From Prostheceraeus crozeri (taxonomy: Eukaryota; Platyhelminthes; Polycladida; Euryleptidae): DNA of 64,000 nt. Where the stretch lies: the NCBI GenBank assembly GCA_907163375.1, contig CAJQUW010015346.1, forward strand, positions 176,317 to 240,316. The letters are read 5' to 3'. Below the pieces are notes generated by a model. The model saw only the letters and a list, made by a program, of their open reading frames with translations. It ran no database searches and was not told the DNA's origin. Below are positions 10,922 to 21,250 of the stretch, one piece after another (the first letter of the stretch is position 1; each line of letters opens with the position of its first letter). The position numbers and the translations under genes are program-made.

Positions 10922-13900
10922 TTAATGACTGACAGATTGCCCATATCTGTCAACTGGTCTTCTTTGGCGCCGCCGATATCTGCGAACCGTATTCGCGCTG
11001 TTTGCCGATCTCCTTTGAGCTTGACTCACTGGCACTGAATGATAAGTTTCGTAGTCATCTAACCATTCTTCAGCATTCCATCGATCCGTATGATCACCAC
11101 CACGTTTGTGCAGGGGTTTCATGTTATACTGGTTAATTCTTGTTATCCGTTGCGATCGTTCTAATTTCACATCATATGTTGCATTCCCAATTTTTGTCAT
11201 GATCACTCCCTTCTTATCATACTTAGCCCCTTTTCCGTTTCTCAGTAGTACCTGGTCCCCAGGTTTGTAATGCCGGTACTGGTTCTGTGGTTTCGCATAT
11301 AGATTTGTTAGTGATCGTTTACTGCTCACGATTCTCGTTGGTGTAGAGTCATGTCGTATAGCTTGCAATGGAATGAGCATGTTACGGTTAGTCATCCGAT
11401 AAAATGGAGTTGTTCCCGTTATTTCGTTTGGAGAACTGCGAATATCGAAAAGAACTTTCCAAATCAATTCTTGCAAGGGTAATCTAGGATGTTCAGATCT
11501 TAAGCGCGATAACCTGCTTTTTAACGTTCGATGAAATCTTTCAATTGTCCCATTTGACTGAGGAAAATAAACTGAGGATTTCACATGTATGATATTGCAT
11601 TTTAGCAAAAAGTTCTCGAATTCATCAGATACGAATGATTTGCCATTATCGCTCACTAAATACACAGGCATGCCCCATCTAGCAAAAAGTTCTTAAAGTT
11701 TGGCGATTACCTCGGCACTACTACCATTCCGCAGGACATAAACTTCCGGAAATCTTGAGTATAAATCAATGATTGTCAATAGAGTCTTTCCTTCAAGGAG
11801 TTGAGATGGTTCTGTAAGGTCTATTGCCACTTTATTCCATGAAACTGTTTCCTTCTCAGCCACTGGATTTATGGGGCTCTGATCAGTTCGTGTAGAATGC
11901 AAGGTGCAAAACATGCAATGCCTGCAAAATTCTTCGATAGCCTTATCCATTCCAGGCCAATATGTAAAAGGTCGGAGAAGTGATTTCATTTTGTTAGCTC
12001 CAATGTGACCTTCGTGAGCTTGGTGTAGTAACTCTTTCCGAAGCGGCTCGGGAATCACCGTTCTATCCCCATTGCAAATAATACAAAGTCCTTTGTTCCA
12101 TTTCAAAGAAAGCTGGTAGCGAATTTGATAGTATGGTTTGAATGTTTTCCAAGATTGATCAATCCAATCGTTGTTAATTGCTCTTATCACTGTTGACAGT
12201 TCATGATCTGCTGTTGTTGCCTCTGCAACTTGCTGAAGGTTAAGAGGTAAACATTTCAAAACTGCACATATCGTTGTTTCAGATACAGTTTCTTCTTCTG
12301 TCTGTGGAAACTCAATCGAATTGCGTGACAACGCATCAGCTAGGACATTGCTCTTTCCGGAAATATGGATTAATTCGAAATTGTAATGCTGAATACTTAT
12401 CATCCATCTTTGAATTCTGTTTGAAATCAGATCAATGGGTTTATGAAACAGCTGCACAATCGGTAAATGGTCCGTTTCAACGACGAACGATGCTCCAACC
12501 AAATAAAGACGAAATCTATTGATAGTAAACACGATCGCAAGAAATTCCCTTTCAATTTGAGAATACTTTTGTTCTAACGGAGTAGTGGTTCTTGAAGCAT
12601 AGAAAACAGGTACATTATTTTGCAGTAATACGCCACCAAGTCCCAATTTGCTTGCGTCACATTGAAGGGTTATTTTCTTTGTAGGATCAAAAAATGCGCA
12701 TTGTTGGCATTTCAACAGTTCTTGTCGTAGACGATCAAAAGCTAACTTATACTCTTGATTTGTGCAATTAAATTTGTCGTCCGTAACCATGTCTCGCAAT
12801 GGTTTTGCAAAAGTACTATAATGGGGTACGAATTGACTTCCAACATATGATGCTAGACCAAGGAAACTTCTTAGTCCTTCCTTGGTATCTGGTGGATTCA
12901 TTTTCCGAATAGCATCCAACTTTTGAGGTGATGGTTTCACTCCGTTTTGATCTAAAACTTGTCCAAGAAATTCAATCTTAGACTGCTGGAACTCGCATTT
13001 CGCCTTGTTTAATCCAACCCCTTCTTCTTGCAATCTTTGAAGTACCAATTCCAATATCTGATCATGCTCCTCGACTGTCCTTCCATGAACTATTATATCG
13101 TCGATATAATGAAAAACTCCATTCAAACCAGACAAGATACTCGCCATAACCCGTTGAAAAATTTCGGGAGCAGAATTCAGTCCAAAGCATAGCCTCTTGT
13201 ATCGAAATCTTCCAATAGGCGTTGAAAAAGTAAGTAATGGCTGGCTCCCCGATGCTATTGGAACTTGCCAATAAGAATTTTTGCAGTCCAGGCGAGAAAA
13301 GCATGTCGCTCCGGCAATTTGCGAGCAAATTTCATTGAAAGTAGGCAATTAAAATGAGTGCCTACTGACGTATTGATTTAACTTTCTTAAATCAGCACAA
13401 ATTCGCAAGTCTCCTGATTTCTTGTAAATTATTATAGTAGGAGCACACCTGTCACTTGGTTCATTTACTTGCTCTATAATATCCAACTTCGTCATGTTTT
13501 GTAGCTCTTGCTTTAATTTCGGGAGAATTGCAGGAGGGGAAAAGGGAACAGCATTTGGTTTCATCTTGATAAAGTACTCGTACTTATCATTTAATTTCCC
13601 AATTTGACTGAAAACATTTTCATATTTAAGCAATAAATTCTTCCTCTGTATACTTGATTTGTTATCAACCACTGTATTGATGGTAGACGTTATCACTTGC
13701 GAATCAGCATCAACAGCAGCCAACTCTGCAATAATTCCAAGTTTCTTGCATAAGGGATACGTAAGCAAAATTCTGGCATTCTTGCTTGAAAGATCAACTA
13801 CGTAAAAAGTATCTCGAACAACTTTGCCTTTATATGCTACACTACATTCGCAATATCCCAAAACTGGCACTTCGAAATTTCCCCAAGCTTTTATGACCAT

Positions 13901-14920
13901 TGCAGATGAAAGTAGATTATCTCTAGGAAGAATGTCATTTGGTAGAACATTAACTTCTGCTCCTGTATCTGCTAATCCTACAACAGGTATACCATTGATT
14001 CTTACATTGCGAGCAACGTCAGCATTTTCGAACGCAAATATTGAATAAGCGCTTTCATCGTCATCATTAGTCGATATTATTTCATTTGCATAAGTTGATT
14101 TTTGCGATTTACAAACTCGGGCGAAGTGACCTTTCTTTTTGCACAACTTACATTCTGCTTTGCGAGCTGGACAGTTATCTGCGTTTGCGAGATGAAATTT
14201 GGAACCACATCTGTAACATATCTTACCAGGAACATGGTTTGATATTACATCTTTGACCTGACCTTTATGTTCTTTGTTTTTACCAGGGGATGACTTCAAT
14301 AACGTGTTTTTCATCCTGTTTGCTTGCTCTGATGACACTGAATGTACATTGAAAGGATGTACTACCCCTCTTTCAGTCCGGGCACGCTCAAATGATTCTG
14401 CTTTAATTAGGGCTGCATCGAAAGTCAGTACTTCTGCAGATTCTGCAAGTAGTCGTTCACCAAGGCGATCGTCTCTGACCCCCACCACAAAGATGTCGCG
14501 TAACATCGTCGTTAGACTTGATCCGAAATTACAATCACGAGAAATTCTACGTAATCTGCAAGCAAATTCTGTGGCAGACTCATTGACCATTTGACGAGCT
14601 TCGTAAAACTGTTTTCTCAACAGCAAGACTGATGTCCTTCCAGTAAAGTGCTCATCAAATCTGTCCACTGCATCTTTGTAAGTAACCTTTGAATCTGGCA
14701 ATCCATCGTAAATAGCTAGTCCATCTGGACCCAAACAATTTAAGAATACTGGCTTCTTTTGAGACTCTGTTGCATTGACAATTTGTAAATAATTGTCGAA
14801 CGTTCTCCTGAAATATTCCCAATCCGCAGACTTTGGATTACTAGGAAGAATTGGAGGAGGAATTAATGAGCCAGAGTTTTGAGTTACTGCAGTAGTAGTA
14901 TTACTCCAGGTGGTCGCCAT
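10922..14920 (-). pseudogene. Gypsy gag-pro-RT-RNaseH-integrase region
   Basis: Read on the minus strand from about 14920. Gag comes first, with two zinc knuckles near 14100-14210 (CYRCGSKFHLANADNC and CKLCKKKGHFARVC). An aspartic protease follows near 13950-13990 (LADTGAEVNVLP). Reverse transcriptase lies near 12800-13450, with YIDD in its catalytic box, and RNase H near 12440-12680 (LQCDASKLGLGG). Integrase lies near 11400-12030, with an HHCC zinc region and a catalytic core. A basic tail ends near 10922. The domain order is that of Ty3/Gypsy; the zinc knuckles and lack of env suggest the Mag/SURL-like side of the family. Treated as a fossil: close to whole, about two breaks. Confidence 0.93.
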
Positions 14921-15020
14921 AAATGTTGCGTATGAGGAGTCGTTTTGTCACGGAAGGAATGGTATTTATTATCAGTTTACATACATGCATACCCGTACGC
15001 CTGGGAGGTTCAGGCTCGAC

Positions 15021-15209
15021 TGTCAGTAGCCGCGCATTACAAATTTCAAACTCAAACACATAAAAGCAATATCACGTCAATGCAATAAAGAAGATTGCGA
15101 TAAGGAAGGCTGCCAAACCCAGGCCATAGATGTAGAGATCCCAACCATGTCCTAACTCCCACTGTCATTCGCAGTCACAGAAATCTGGACTTAGATATCA
15201 ATCGTCACA
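15021..15209 (-). repeat. Gypsy 5' LTR
   Basis: 189 bp partner of the LTR at 10695-10883, with TG...CA ends on the minus strand (TGTGACG... to ...CTACTGACA). Confidence 0.93.
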
Positions 15210-15293
15210 CTATGTAATATTCAAAGTCCGAGAACTTCTATATCATCCCTGTATGTTAATTTTTGGTACCAACTGCACCTTTTCCATGTCTAT

Positions 15294-15457
15294 TTCAGAT
15301 CTTTCCAAATGAATTTCAGACTAGATGGATTTCAGATTTCTCTAGCTGAATTTCAGATATCTGTCACAAGCTCAACTTTGAAAAGATCTTGAATTCAACT
15401 GGAGAATCTCCAATTCATCTGGATCATATCTGAAATTCATTTGGGCAGATCTGAAAT
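15294..15457. repeat. Small foldback rich in TTTCAGAT motifs
   Basis: ATTTCAGATCTTTCCAAATG near 15294 is mirrored by CATTTGGGCAGATCTGAAAT near 15437. The arms are about 50 bp and imperfect. Several further copies of ATTTCAGAT or its complement lie between. This looks like a decayed hairpin MITE. Confidence 0.55.
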
Positions 15458-16379
15458 CGATTTGGAACTATCTAACCATCTGAACTATAAATGGAGGATA
15501 TGTATCCTCAATGAAGATATCGGACATCGCGCCAGAAGTTTGAAGCTATTATATAAGCTATAATATTCTTTTACACATCACAGATATCTTTAGTTTCCAA
15601 ATATCTCACGAGTTTATAGTCTTCATATCTTCCAATATGGTCGCTCATGAATACTGCGTGGACTGTGTGCTTATACTTCACATGTTCATCAACACATGGA
15701 GAATCTGTATCACTATGATCAACGCTGCATAAAAAAGCTTAACTTTCAAGCTAGCAAACTCCAAGATGAAGTATAGGCTACTATTTTTGCTCCAGATCTT
15801 TCTCATTGCATGAAATTATACCCCTACACTGTAAAGCAAGATTCACGTTATCCCAAGCGGTGTCTGTGATAATTAAAAATGCTATAGCACAAGCCTTTGG
15901 TGACAAAGGAATGTTCAAAAATCCGCGGACGGAAATCGTATTGCTACGATCGCTTTAATCGAAATAATGATGAAATCAAGAGTTTTAGGCCCAATTCATT
16001 GGTACGCAGCTGCATCGGCAGTGGAAGCGCTCAAATTATAGGGCCTATCAAAAAAATCAAAACTTTCAAAATTTTTCAAAATTTTCCATAATCCATAATT
16101 TTCCATAATTTTCCACGGAAAATTTTGATTCAAAATTTTCCGGAAAATTTTCATCACTACCTATAATGTGGCCAGTGAATATTGGCACTAAATCACCTAA
16201 CGCTGAAACGCCTGCAACTCATTCTGCCTAGCTGGGTAGTGTATATTTAACCGCTGATTGATATAAGCTCTGGCTATTGCGTTGTCCCTTGAGGAGATGA
16301 CGTCATCGTTACGGTGGATTTCATCGAACCTTCCTCATACCGCGTCAGTCACACGCGCACATATATAGGCGCAGGGACA
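15458..16379. other. Repeat interior, nothing coding
   Basis: No gene recognised. A run of AATTTTCC/GGAAAATT motifs at 16060-16160 may be the decayed end of another element, but no partner end or target duplication was found. Confidence 0.4.
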
Positions 16380-17391
16380 GTAACTCCATGTTATTTATCT
16401 TTTTGACAGTACGTCCATGTTTTAGTAAATGGATAAGTAATTAATTAGATGTTACTAGATATCATTGCTATGCATTCCTCTAATATTACATGTGAATTTT
16501 CTTAATGAAATATGTTTTGCACACTGTAAACGAAGTAATTGTTTTTTTCTTACAAAACGCTAAATGGAAATAGGTCCATGTCATTTTTTATTAATTGTAC
16601 TCCCATGTCTTTACAGGAACGCGTCTCGATAACAATTCCATGTCATTTATAATATGTTTAAAAAACGTACCTCGACGACGAATCAATGTCATATGCAGGG
16701 TGACCACTTGGTCAGAATTTTCTGACCAGTCAGAAATGGTCAGAAATGGTCAGAAATTAAGGCCCTTGGTCAGAAAGTCAGAATTTTATAAATTCCTGCT
16801 TATCAGTGTTTTTTTATCATTGTGATATTTCTCGCTCTCCAGGTTAACTACTCATCTAACGTTCATCGTAACGCTAAACGTCAGGATAGTGTTTCTGATT
16901 CTATTATCTCAAAAATGTTCAGAAAGTGAGAGTTTTGTTGTTAAGACTGTAGATATTGTTTTCAATTGGATGCTATATATATTCGATACCGGTACCTCTT
17001 CAAATGTACCATGTGCATCAATAATTGTTTTTAGATAATAATAATTGTTTTAAAGATTTTTGTTCTCATAAATCGGTTGCCCGCTTCAAATGTATCATTC
17101 AAGACTGAAAGTAATTAGTGCAGGCAAAGTCATATCCTAATATTTTTATATGTGGTTTTGCATCTGGATCTGTATTATTTTTTTAGAATAATGAATTCTA
17201 AAATCGATGCCAAATGTAGTTTTTAATTTTTTCTGTACGTATGTATGTGTATGTTTCTATAAGTGGGAAGATACGTCTAAATATTGATTTAATTTCAACG
17301 CACATCGGTATCTTATATCTGTATTTAAGACTATTAGATATTTTCATAAATACTCGCAATAAGGATGTTCAATTTTTTCCAAAGGTAGTAC

Positions 17392-18425
17392 CAGGGTGGC
17401 GGCCGCGCCCAGGGGGACCGGGAATCGCCCGGGAATTCTAGCGAAATAGCCAATTAGCCATTAAGTAGCCCAGGAATGTCATTTTGTGATTTTTTCCCAT
17501 CAAGTTAAATGAATGAACTTCTTGATTTCACCTGCCTTTAATGTGACCTTTATTAAGCCCATCATTTCTATTAAATTGCTTCGAATCTTAATTGAAATAT
17601 CCAATAATCTTGCACAACATCTGGACGAAATATTCACGACTTCATAAATTTTTTGGTTGCCATACGACTGTGTCATTGATATGTGTGACACTTTCACGCA
17701 ATTTACTTCATTTTTGGTGAAAAATGCCACTAGTTGCACTCCCTAAAGGCTGGAATTTTCGCCTGCGGCTTTTTAGAAAACATAAAAATGTTACTAGTTA
17801 TACTCGCTAAAGGCTGGAAGTTTCACTTGCGGCGCTTTAGAAAACACAAAAATTCTACCAATTATACTCGCAAAAGGCTGGAAGTTTCCGGCGCTTTAGA
17901 AAACAAAAAAAATTTACTAGTTATACTGCTAAGGCTGAAGTTTCATTGCGCGCGGCGCTTTACACACAAAATTTCTACCTATTATACTCGCAAAGCTGGA
18001 AGTTTCACCTTCGGCGCTTTAGAAAACATAAAAATGTTGCTAGTTCTGCTCGCAAAAGCCTGGAAGTTTCACCTTCGGCGCTTTAGAAAACATAAAAAGA
18101 AAACTTTGCCTCTATACGGTTGAGCTCTAATTAGTTATTAAGCTATCTATGGTCTTAGTTCATTAATGATCAATGCATTTTTTGTCACAGCAAAGAGCCG
18201 ATTGTTTCTAGGCGCATAAGGATTCATAACTATTTAGAATTGACTCTTGGATTTCACGTAATCTAATGAAAACTGAAAATGGGTCCCAGAAGAGTAGCGT
18301 ATGGGCTCCCTAGAATATATCTGGATTTTTTGTGACACCGCGTTCTCATTCCTACTAAAAGAAAACCATGGAATTTCGATGAAATAGCCCGGGAATTTGA
18401 AGCTTGAAATTTGGCCGCCACCCTG
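17392..18425. mobile_element. hAT-like MITE carrying a minisatellite
   Basis: The left end is CAGGGTGGCGGCC and the right end GGCCGCCACCCTG. The flanks share GGTAGTAC (17384-17391 and 18425-18432), a 7-8 bp duplication overlapping the terminal G. Both ends also carry CCCGGGAATT and GAAATAGCC close inside. The core is a 64 bp minisatellite. It sits inside the element at 16696-18543. No transposase. Confidence 0.82.
17730..18105 (+). repeat. 64 bp minisatellite, about six copies
   Basis: Repeats run as TAGTTATACTCGCAAAAGG, CTGGAAGTTTCACCTTCGG, CGCTTTAGAAAACA and AAAATGTTAC. Unit starts near 17731, 17795 and 17859 fix a 64 bp period, with indels in later copies. An open frame crosses most of it (17734-18123), but the period is not a multiple of three and the frame survives only through indels, so it is not a gene. 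Confidence 0.85.
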
Positions 18426-19258
18426 GTAGTACTTGATTTACAAGTTGGACCTTTTTTGGCCTATTTAATCGACAGAAATTCTTGGTTGGTTTGATGATAT
18501 ATGAGGTGGTCAGAATTTTTGGCTTTGCGAAGTGGTCACCCTGGTCATATGACGTGGACTCGCAAAAGTCTCTCTTTAGGTCCACGTTACAGAAGTGGGT
18601 AAATCATGTGTTTTCTTATTTGAACTCTCACATGCGTGTCTCTATAACAGCTCTATGGCATTTATTATAGTCAGTCCATTCATAAAGTGCGCATTGATGA
18701 CAAAACCATACCCGGTATGTCAAACAGTCTCGCTTTAGGCCATGGACCCAAAGACCAATTTGTGATGAAATGATGAATTGCAGTCTTATATCTTTACTGA
18801 GAGCTTCTCGATAACAATTCCATGCCATTTATACACTGCACAGTAGTCTTATTAACAAAACGCGCCTCGACGACGAAAATCCATGTCATAGCTACATGTA
18901 TGACATAACGCAGTCTCGCTTTAGGCGTTTAGATCAATTTGTGATGAAATAATCGTGTTTTATTAATTCTACTCCTACATCTTTATAAAGCGCGTCTCGA
19001 TAACAATTAATTACAAGTCATTTATAACTTATCCGATTTATAGCATTTAACCTTTTGGCTTCACAAAACCTGTGAAGGTTTTTGCTATTAAAGCAATAAT
19101 TAATACATAAAATCATTTGAAACTTTATGCCATTTAGTTACTGATGTCGCGAAGCATCAGCAGAAACTGTAACTTTTTCATTCAAGACTAACACATTCTT
19201 GAGAAGAGAAGTTTTTCGACGATGATTTTATTGTAAAAATTCATAAATAAATAAATTT

Positions 19259-19299
19259 GACCGATATTTCAGACAGCACCGCTGTCCATCGTCAGGACC
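19259..19299 (-). ncRNA. Hammerhead-ribozyme-like motif
   Basis: On the minus strand GGTC is followed by the core box CTGACGA, a T, a helix II made of GACAGC-loop-GCTGTC, then GAAA and TATC, then GGTC. The two GGTC tracts can pair with G-U wobbles as helix I, giving stem, CUGANGA, stem, GAAA in the hammerhead order, with the cut site after ATC (19263). Helix III would be a minimal T-A pair. Penelope-like elements are known to carry such minimal hammerheads in their terminal repeats. No Penelope coding region adjoins this copy. Cleavage is untested. Confidence 0.5.
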
Positions 19300-19779
19300 T
19301 TCATGCATAAAGTGACATACCGACAATCGCGACCACAGTGAACAGAATTCTAGTCATGAAAAATGACACACATCACAGCAAAGCGGATGATGAAGATCAC
19401 AGGTCTATTTCACGCTACATAGAAATCGCGAGCTACCAGTACTAATACTGACAGTGAGATAACTCGCGCCAGACACCAACCTGGTATTTCACGTCTCCGC
19501 GACAGAGTATTCAGTGAATAGGAAAAAATCTAATTGGTACAGTAATAATAATAATTATACTGTAGGCAATACATGGTATATACACGTAAAAGAGTAAAGA
19601 AAAAAAGAAAAAAGAGAAGGAATGACAATTACAATTCATCATATAAAGGCGAAATAGGGAGGTCACATCGGTTGAGACACAAATTTCTTTTCGCATGCCA
19701 TGCCTCCCGCGGAAAGCGCACGGTATGAATAAGGCACACCGTCTTCCCTGTGCGTAGAAGCTTATTGTCAACAGCGTGT

Positions 19780-19885
19780 TAGCTTTCTCGATGCAAACAC
19801 CATCGAAAAATTCCTTAACAGTCGAGAATACGGGATCCAATTGCGCACAAATTAACTTAACGTCATCGGCAAATAGACTTACTGA
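19780..19885 (-). mobile_element. LINE reverse transcriptase scrap
   Basis: The minus-strand reading gives SLFADDVKLICAQLDP around 19830-19880. FADD is the catalytic motif of non-LTR reverse transcriptases and DVKL is its usual continuation. Only about 35 codons look related and nothing upstream continues it, so it is a small fragment within the hAT-like frame. Confidence 0.5.
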
Positions 19886-20256
19886 AGTTGTCTAGAAAAT
19901 GGTCAATACTCAAGAATCGAAGAGAAAAAAACTGAGTGACTTCTTACAATTTCAATAGTGAACTTTGTATTACATAGTTGAAAAAAATTAATTGTCGTTT
20001 TTATTCAGTCTCCAAATGAATAATATTCGCATGAACCACAAATCAAATTATTTTTCATTTATAGGCGTCATTTCCGACCGATTAGGTGACTAGGTACCTC
20101 TTCTGTAGGATATAAACATGAAACATGTTGGAATGTGTGTGAGTATGCGTGTGTGCAATAATCAGGTAAATTTTGGTTTTTGGTTGTAAATCAGGTAAAA
20201 TTTAGCAAACACCCCCCCCCCAATGATGTTTCCTTAGCGACGCCTCTGCAAGCAGG

Positions 20257-21039
20257 GTCAGTCTGATGTATCTTCTCGGCGGATATAGCTCTTACACGAG
20301 TTTGTGTTGATGCATGCTTAAAGTATTAGAGGTTTATATGCTACAAATGAATGTTATCGTAACTATTTGTCATATAATTCGAGGCATCAATCCATGCTGA
20401 CTTACCTGATGAGGCCTACTACTGAGTTCTCTGGAAGATTGATGTTGGATCATTGAAGCAAACTATTCAGTTTATGCAAATGATTGAGGTGTATTGCATA
20501 ATGTTGATAAATAGGAAATTTAGATGATCATATACACAATCTGCCTACATACATTTTCCGTTGAATTTTTTATTACACTGTCGCTTTCACTGTGATTTTC
20601 GTGAAGTACGTGTAACTATAACCAAAATGTCAACATATATTATAATCATTTTGCATTCAGTAATGAAAATACTAATATGATACTGATATGATCGGAAATG
20701 TGTAGCCTATTTTTATATAACCACCTGGAATTACAGATCAAAAATTGCTAGATCTACACCAGTATTGCACTACATTATTCCATACCTATTTTGTCTGATT
20801 TTCAGATTTTTTCCTATAAATTCTAGCGATTTAGAATTAATATATTTAGATTACTTGGACAGTTAAGCTGATACAATAACTCTGACTAATAATTAAACGG
20901 AAAAAAAATTGTTTGTTTCCATAAAACAGTTTTTTTTGTATGATAGTTGAGCCGTGAGCATCGTCACTTTTTTGCCAACAGAAGTCTCACAAAAAAGCTT
21001 TTATGAAAAAAAAGAAGTCCAAAAAAATCAAAAAAAAAA
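20257..21039. other. Intergenic, nothing recognised
   Basis: AT-rich, with poly-A tracts near 20900-21040. No coding frame or terminal repeat found. Confidence 0.45.
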
Positions 21040-21250
21040 ATTCACTGCATCCCGAAGATCAACTGGCGATTCAAAATGGTGTCCACGATGATGGCTTTTT
21101 GAGGAAGAGAAAACAGATAGAAAGAAGTCACTTGCCAGAAGTCAGGTGAATAAGGAGGAGCCTCTAGTTGAAAATCCTTTTTCTCGTTAAGCATTGGTTT
21201 GTCGCCTGCGAGGTGTGTGACATCGGAGCATTGTCATGAAGCAAGTAGAG
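21040..21250 (-). mobile_element. Mariner-family transposase relic
   Basis: The minus-strand reading gives LLHDNAPMSHTSQATNQ, then PPYSPD, then a decayed block ending QKAIIVDTILNRQ. This matches the second and third catalytic blocks of mariner transposases (HDNA...H and PPYSPDLxxxDxxLF...LK). The frame is broken and no inverted repeats were found. It belongs to a different lineage from the 3.8-5.2 kb copy (HDNAP with PPYSP rather than QDNAP with PLYKP). Confidence 0.65.

Larger units (their letters stand above)
10695..15209 (-). mobile_element. Ty3/Gypsy LTR retrotransposon, young, nearly whole
   Basis: A 4.5 kb element on the minus strand with two 189 bp LTRs that differ at about two positions, indicating a very recent insertion. 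The interior carries gag, protease, reverse transcriptase, RNase H and integrase in Gypsy order, with no envelope gene. The coding region looks nearly complete, with about two breaks. It lies inside the larger hAT-like frame (10205-20248). No clear 4-6 bp target duplication was found at the outer LTR edges (ATTGA versus CTATG), which is unusual for so young an element. Confidence 0.95.
16696..18543. mobile_element. Non-autonomous hAT element, 8 bp duplication
   Basis: The ends read CAGGGTGACCACTT (left) and AAGTGGTCACCCTG (right), with GTCAGAATTTT just inside both. They are flanked by a perfect 8 bp duplication, GTCATATG, at 16688-16695 and 18544-18551. It inserted into one unit of the satellite-like array. 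Just inside the left end TGGTCAGAAA is repeated three or four times (16714-16780). About 1.03 kb of its 1848 bp is a further nested element. No transposase seen. Confidence 0.9.
16570..19025 (+). repeat. Satellite-like tandem array split by a hAT element
   Basis: Units of roughly 157-190 bp share GCGTCTCGATAACAATTCC, CCATGTCATTTATA, ACGCGCCTCGACGACGAA, GTCTCGCTTTAGG and CAATTTGTGATGAAAT. Anchor copies of the first motif lie at 16621, 18634, 18803 and 18992. Subtracting the 1848 bp element and its 8 bp duplication (16696-18551) leaves spacings of about 157, 169 and 189 bp. A decayed further unit may lie near 16390-16570. It may be an internal array of the surrounding hAT-like element, as such elements often carry minisatellites. 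Confidence 0.7.
10205..20248. mobile_element. hAT-like element enlarged by nested insertions
   Basis: The left end reads CAGAGGCGTCGCGACC and continues into a G-run and TGTT. The right end, reversed, reads CAGAGGCGTCGCTAAGG and continues into a G-run and TGTTT. The flanking 8 bp are CAATCAGG (10197-10204) and CAAGCAGG (20249-20256), a 7/8 match as expected for an aged hAT target duplication. The inside is mostly later arrivals: a Gypsy element, a satellite-like array, two nested hAT elements, a LINE scrap and a hammerhead-like motif. No transposase for this element was seen, so it was probably non-autonomous. An alternative is two unrelated copies lying head to tail, which the duplication makes less likely. 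Confidence 0.65.

Noticed and set aside
16060-16160. Terminal repeats of an element made of AATTTTCC motifs
   Set aside because: Low-complexity motif without a defined partner end or duplication.
17734-18123. 129-codon open frame
   Set aside because: It lies across a 64 bp minisatellite and its peptide merely echoes the repeat in shifting frames.
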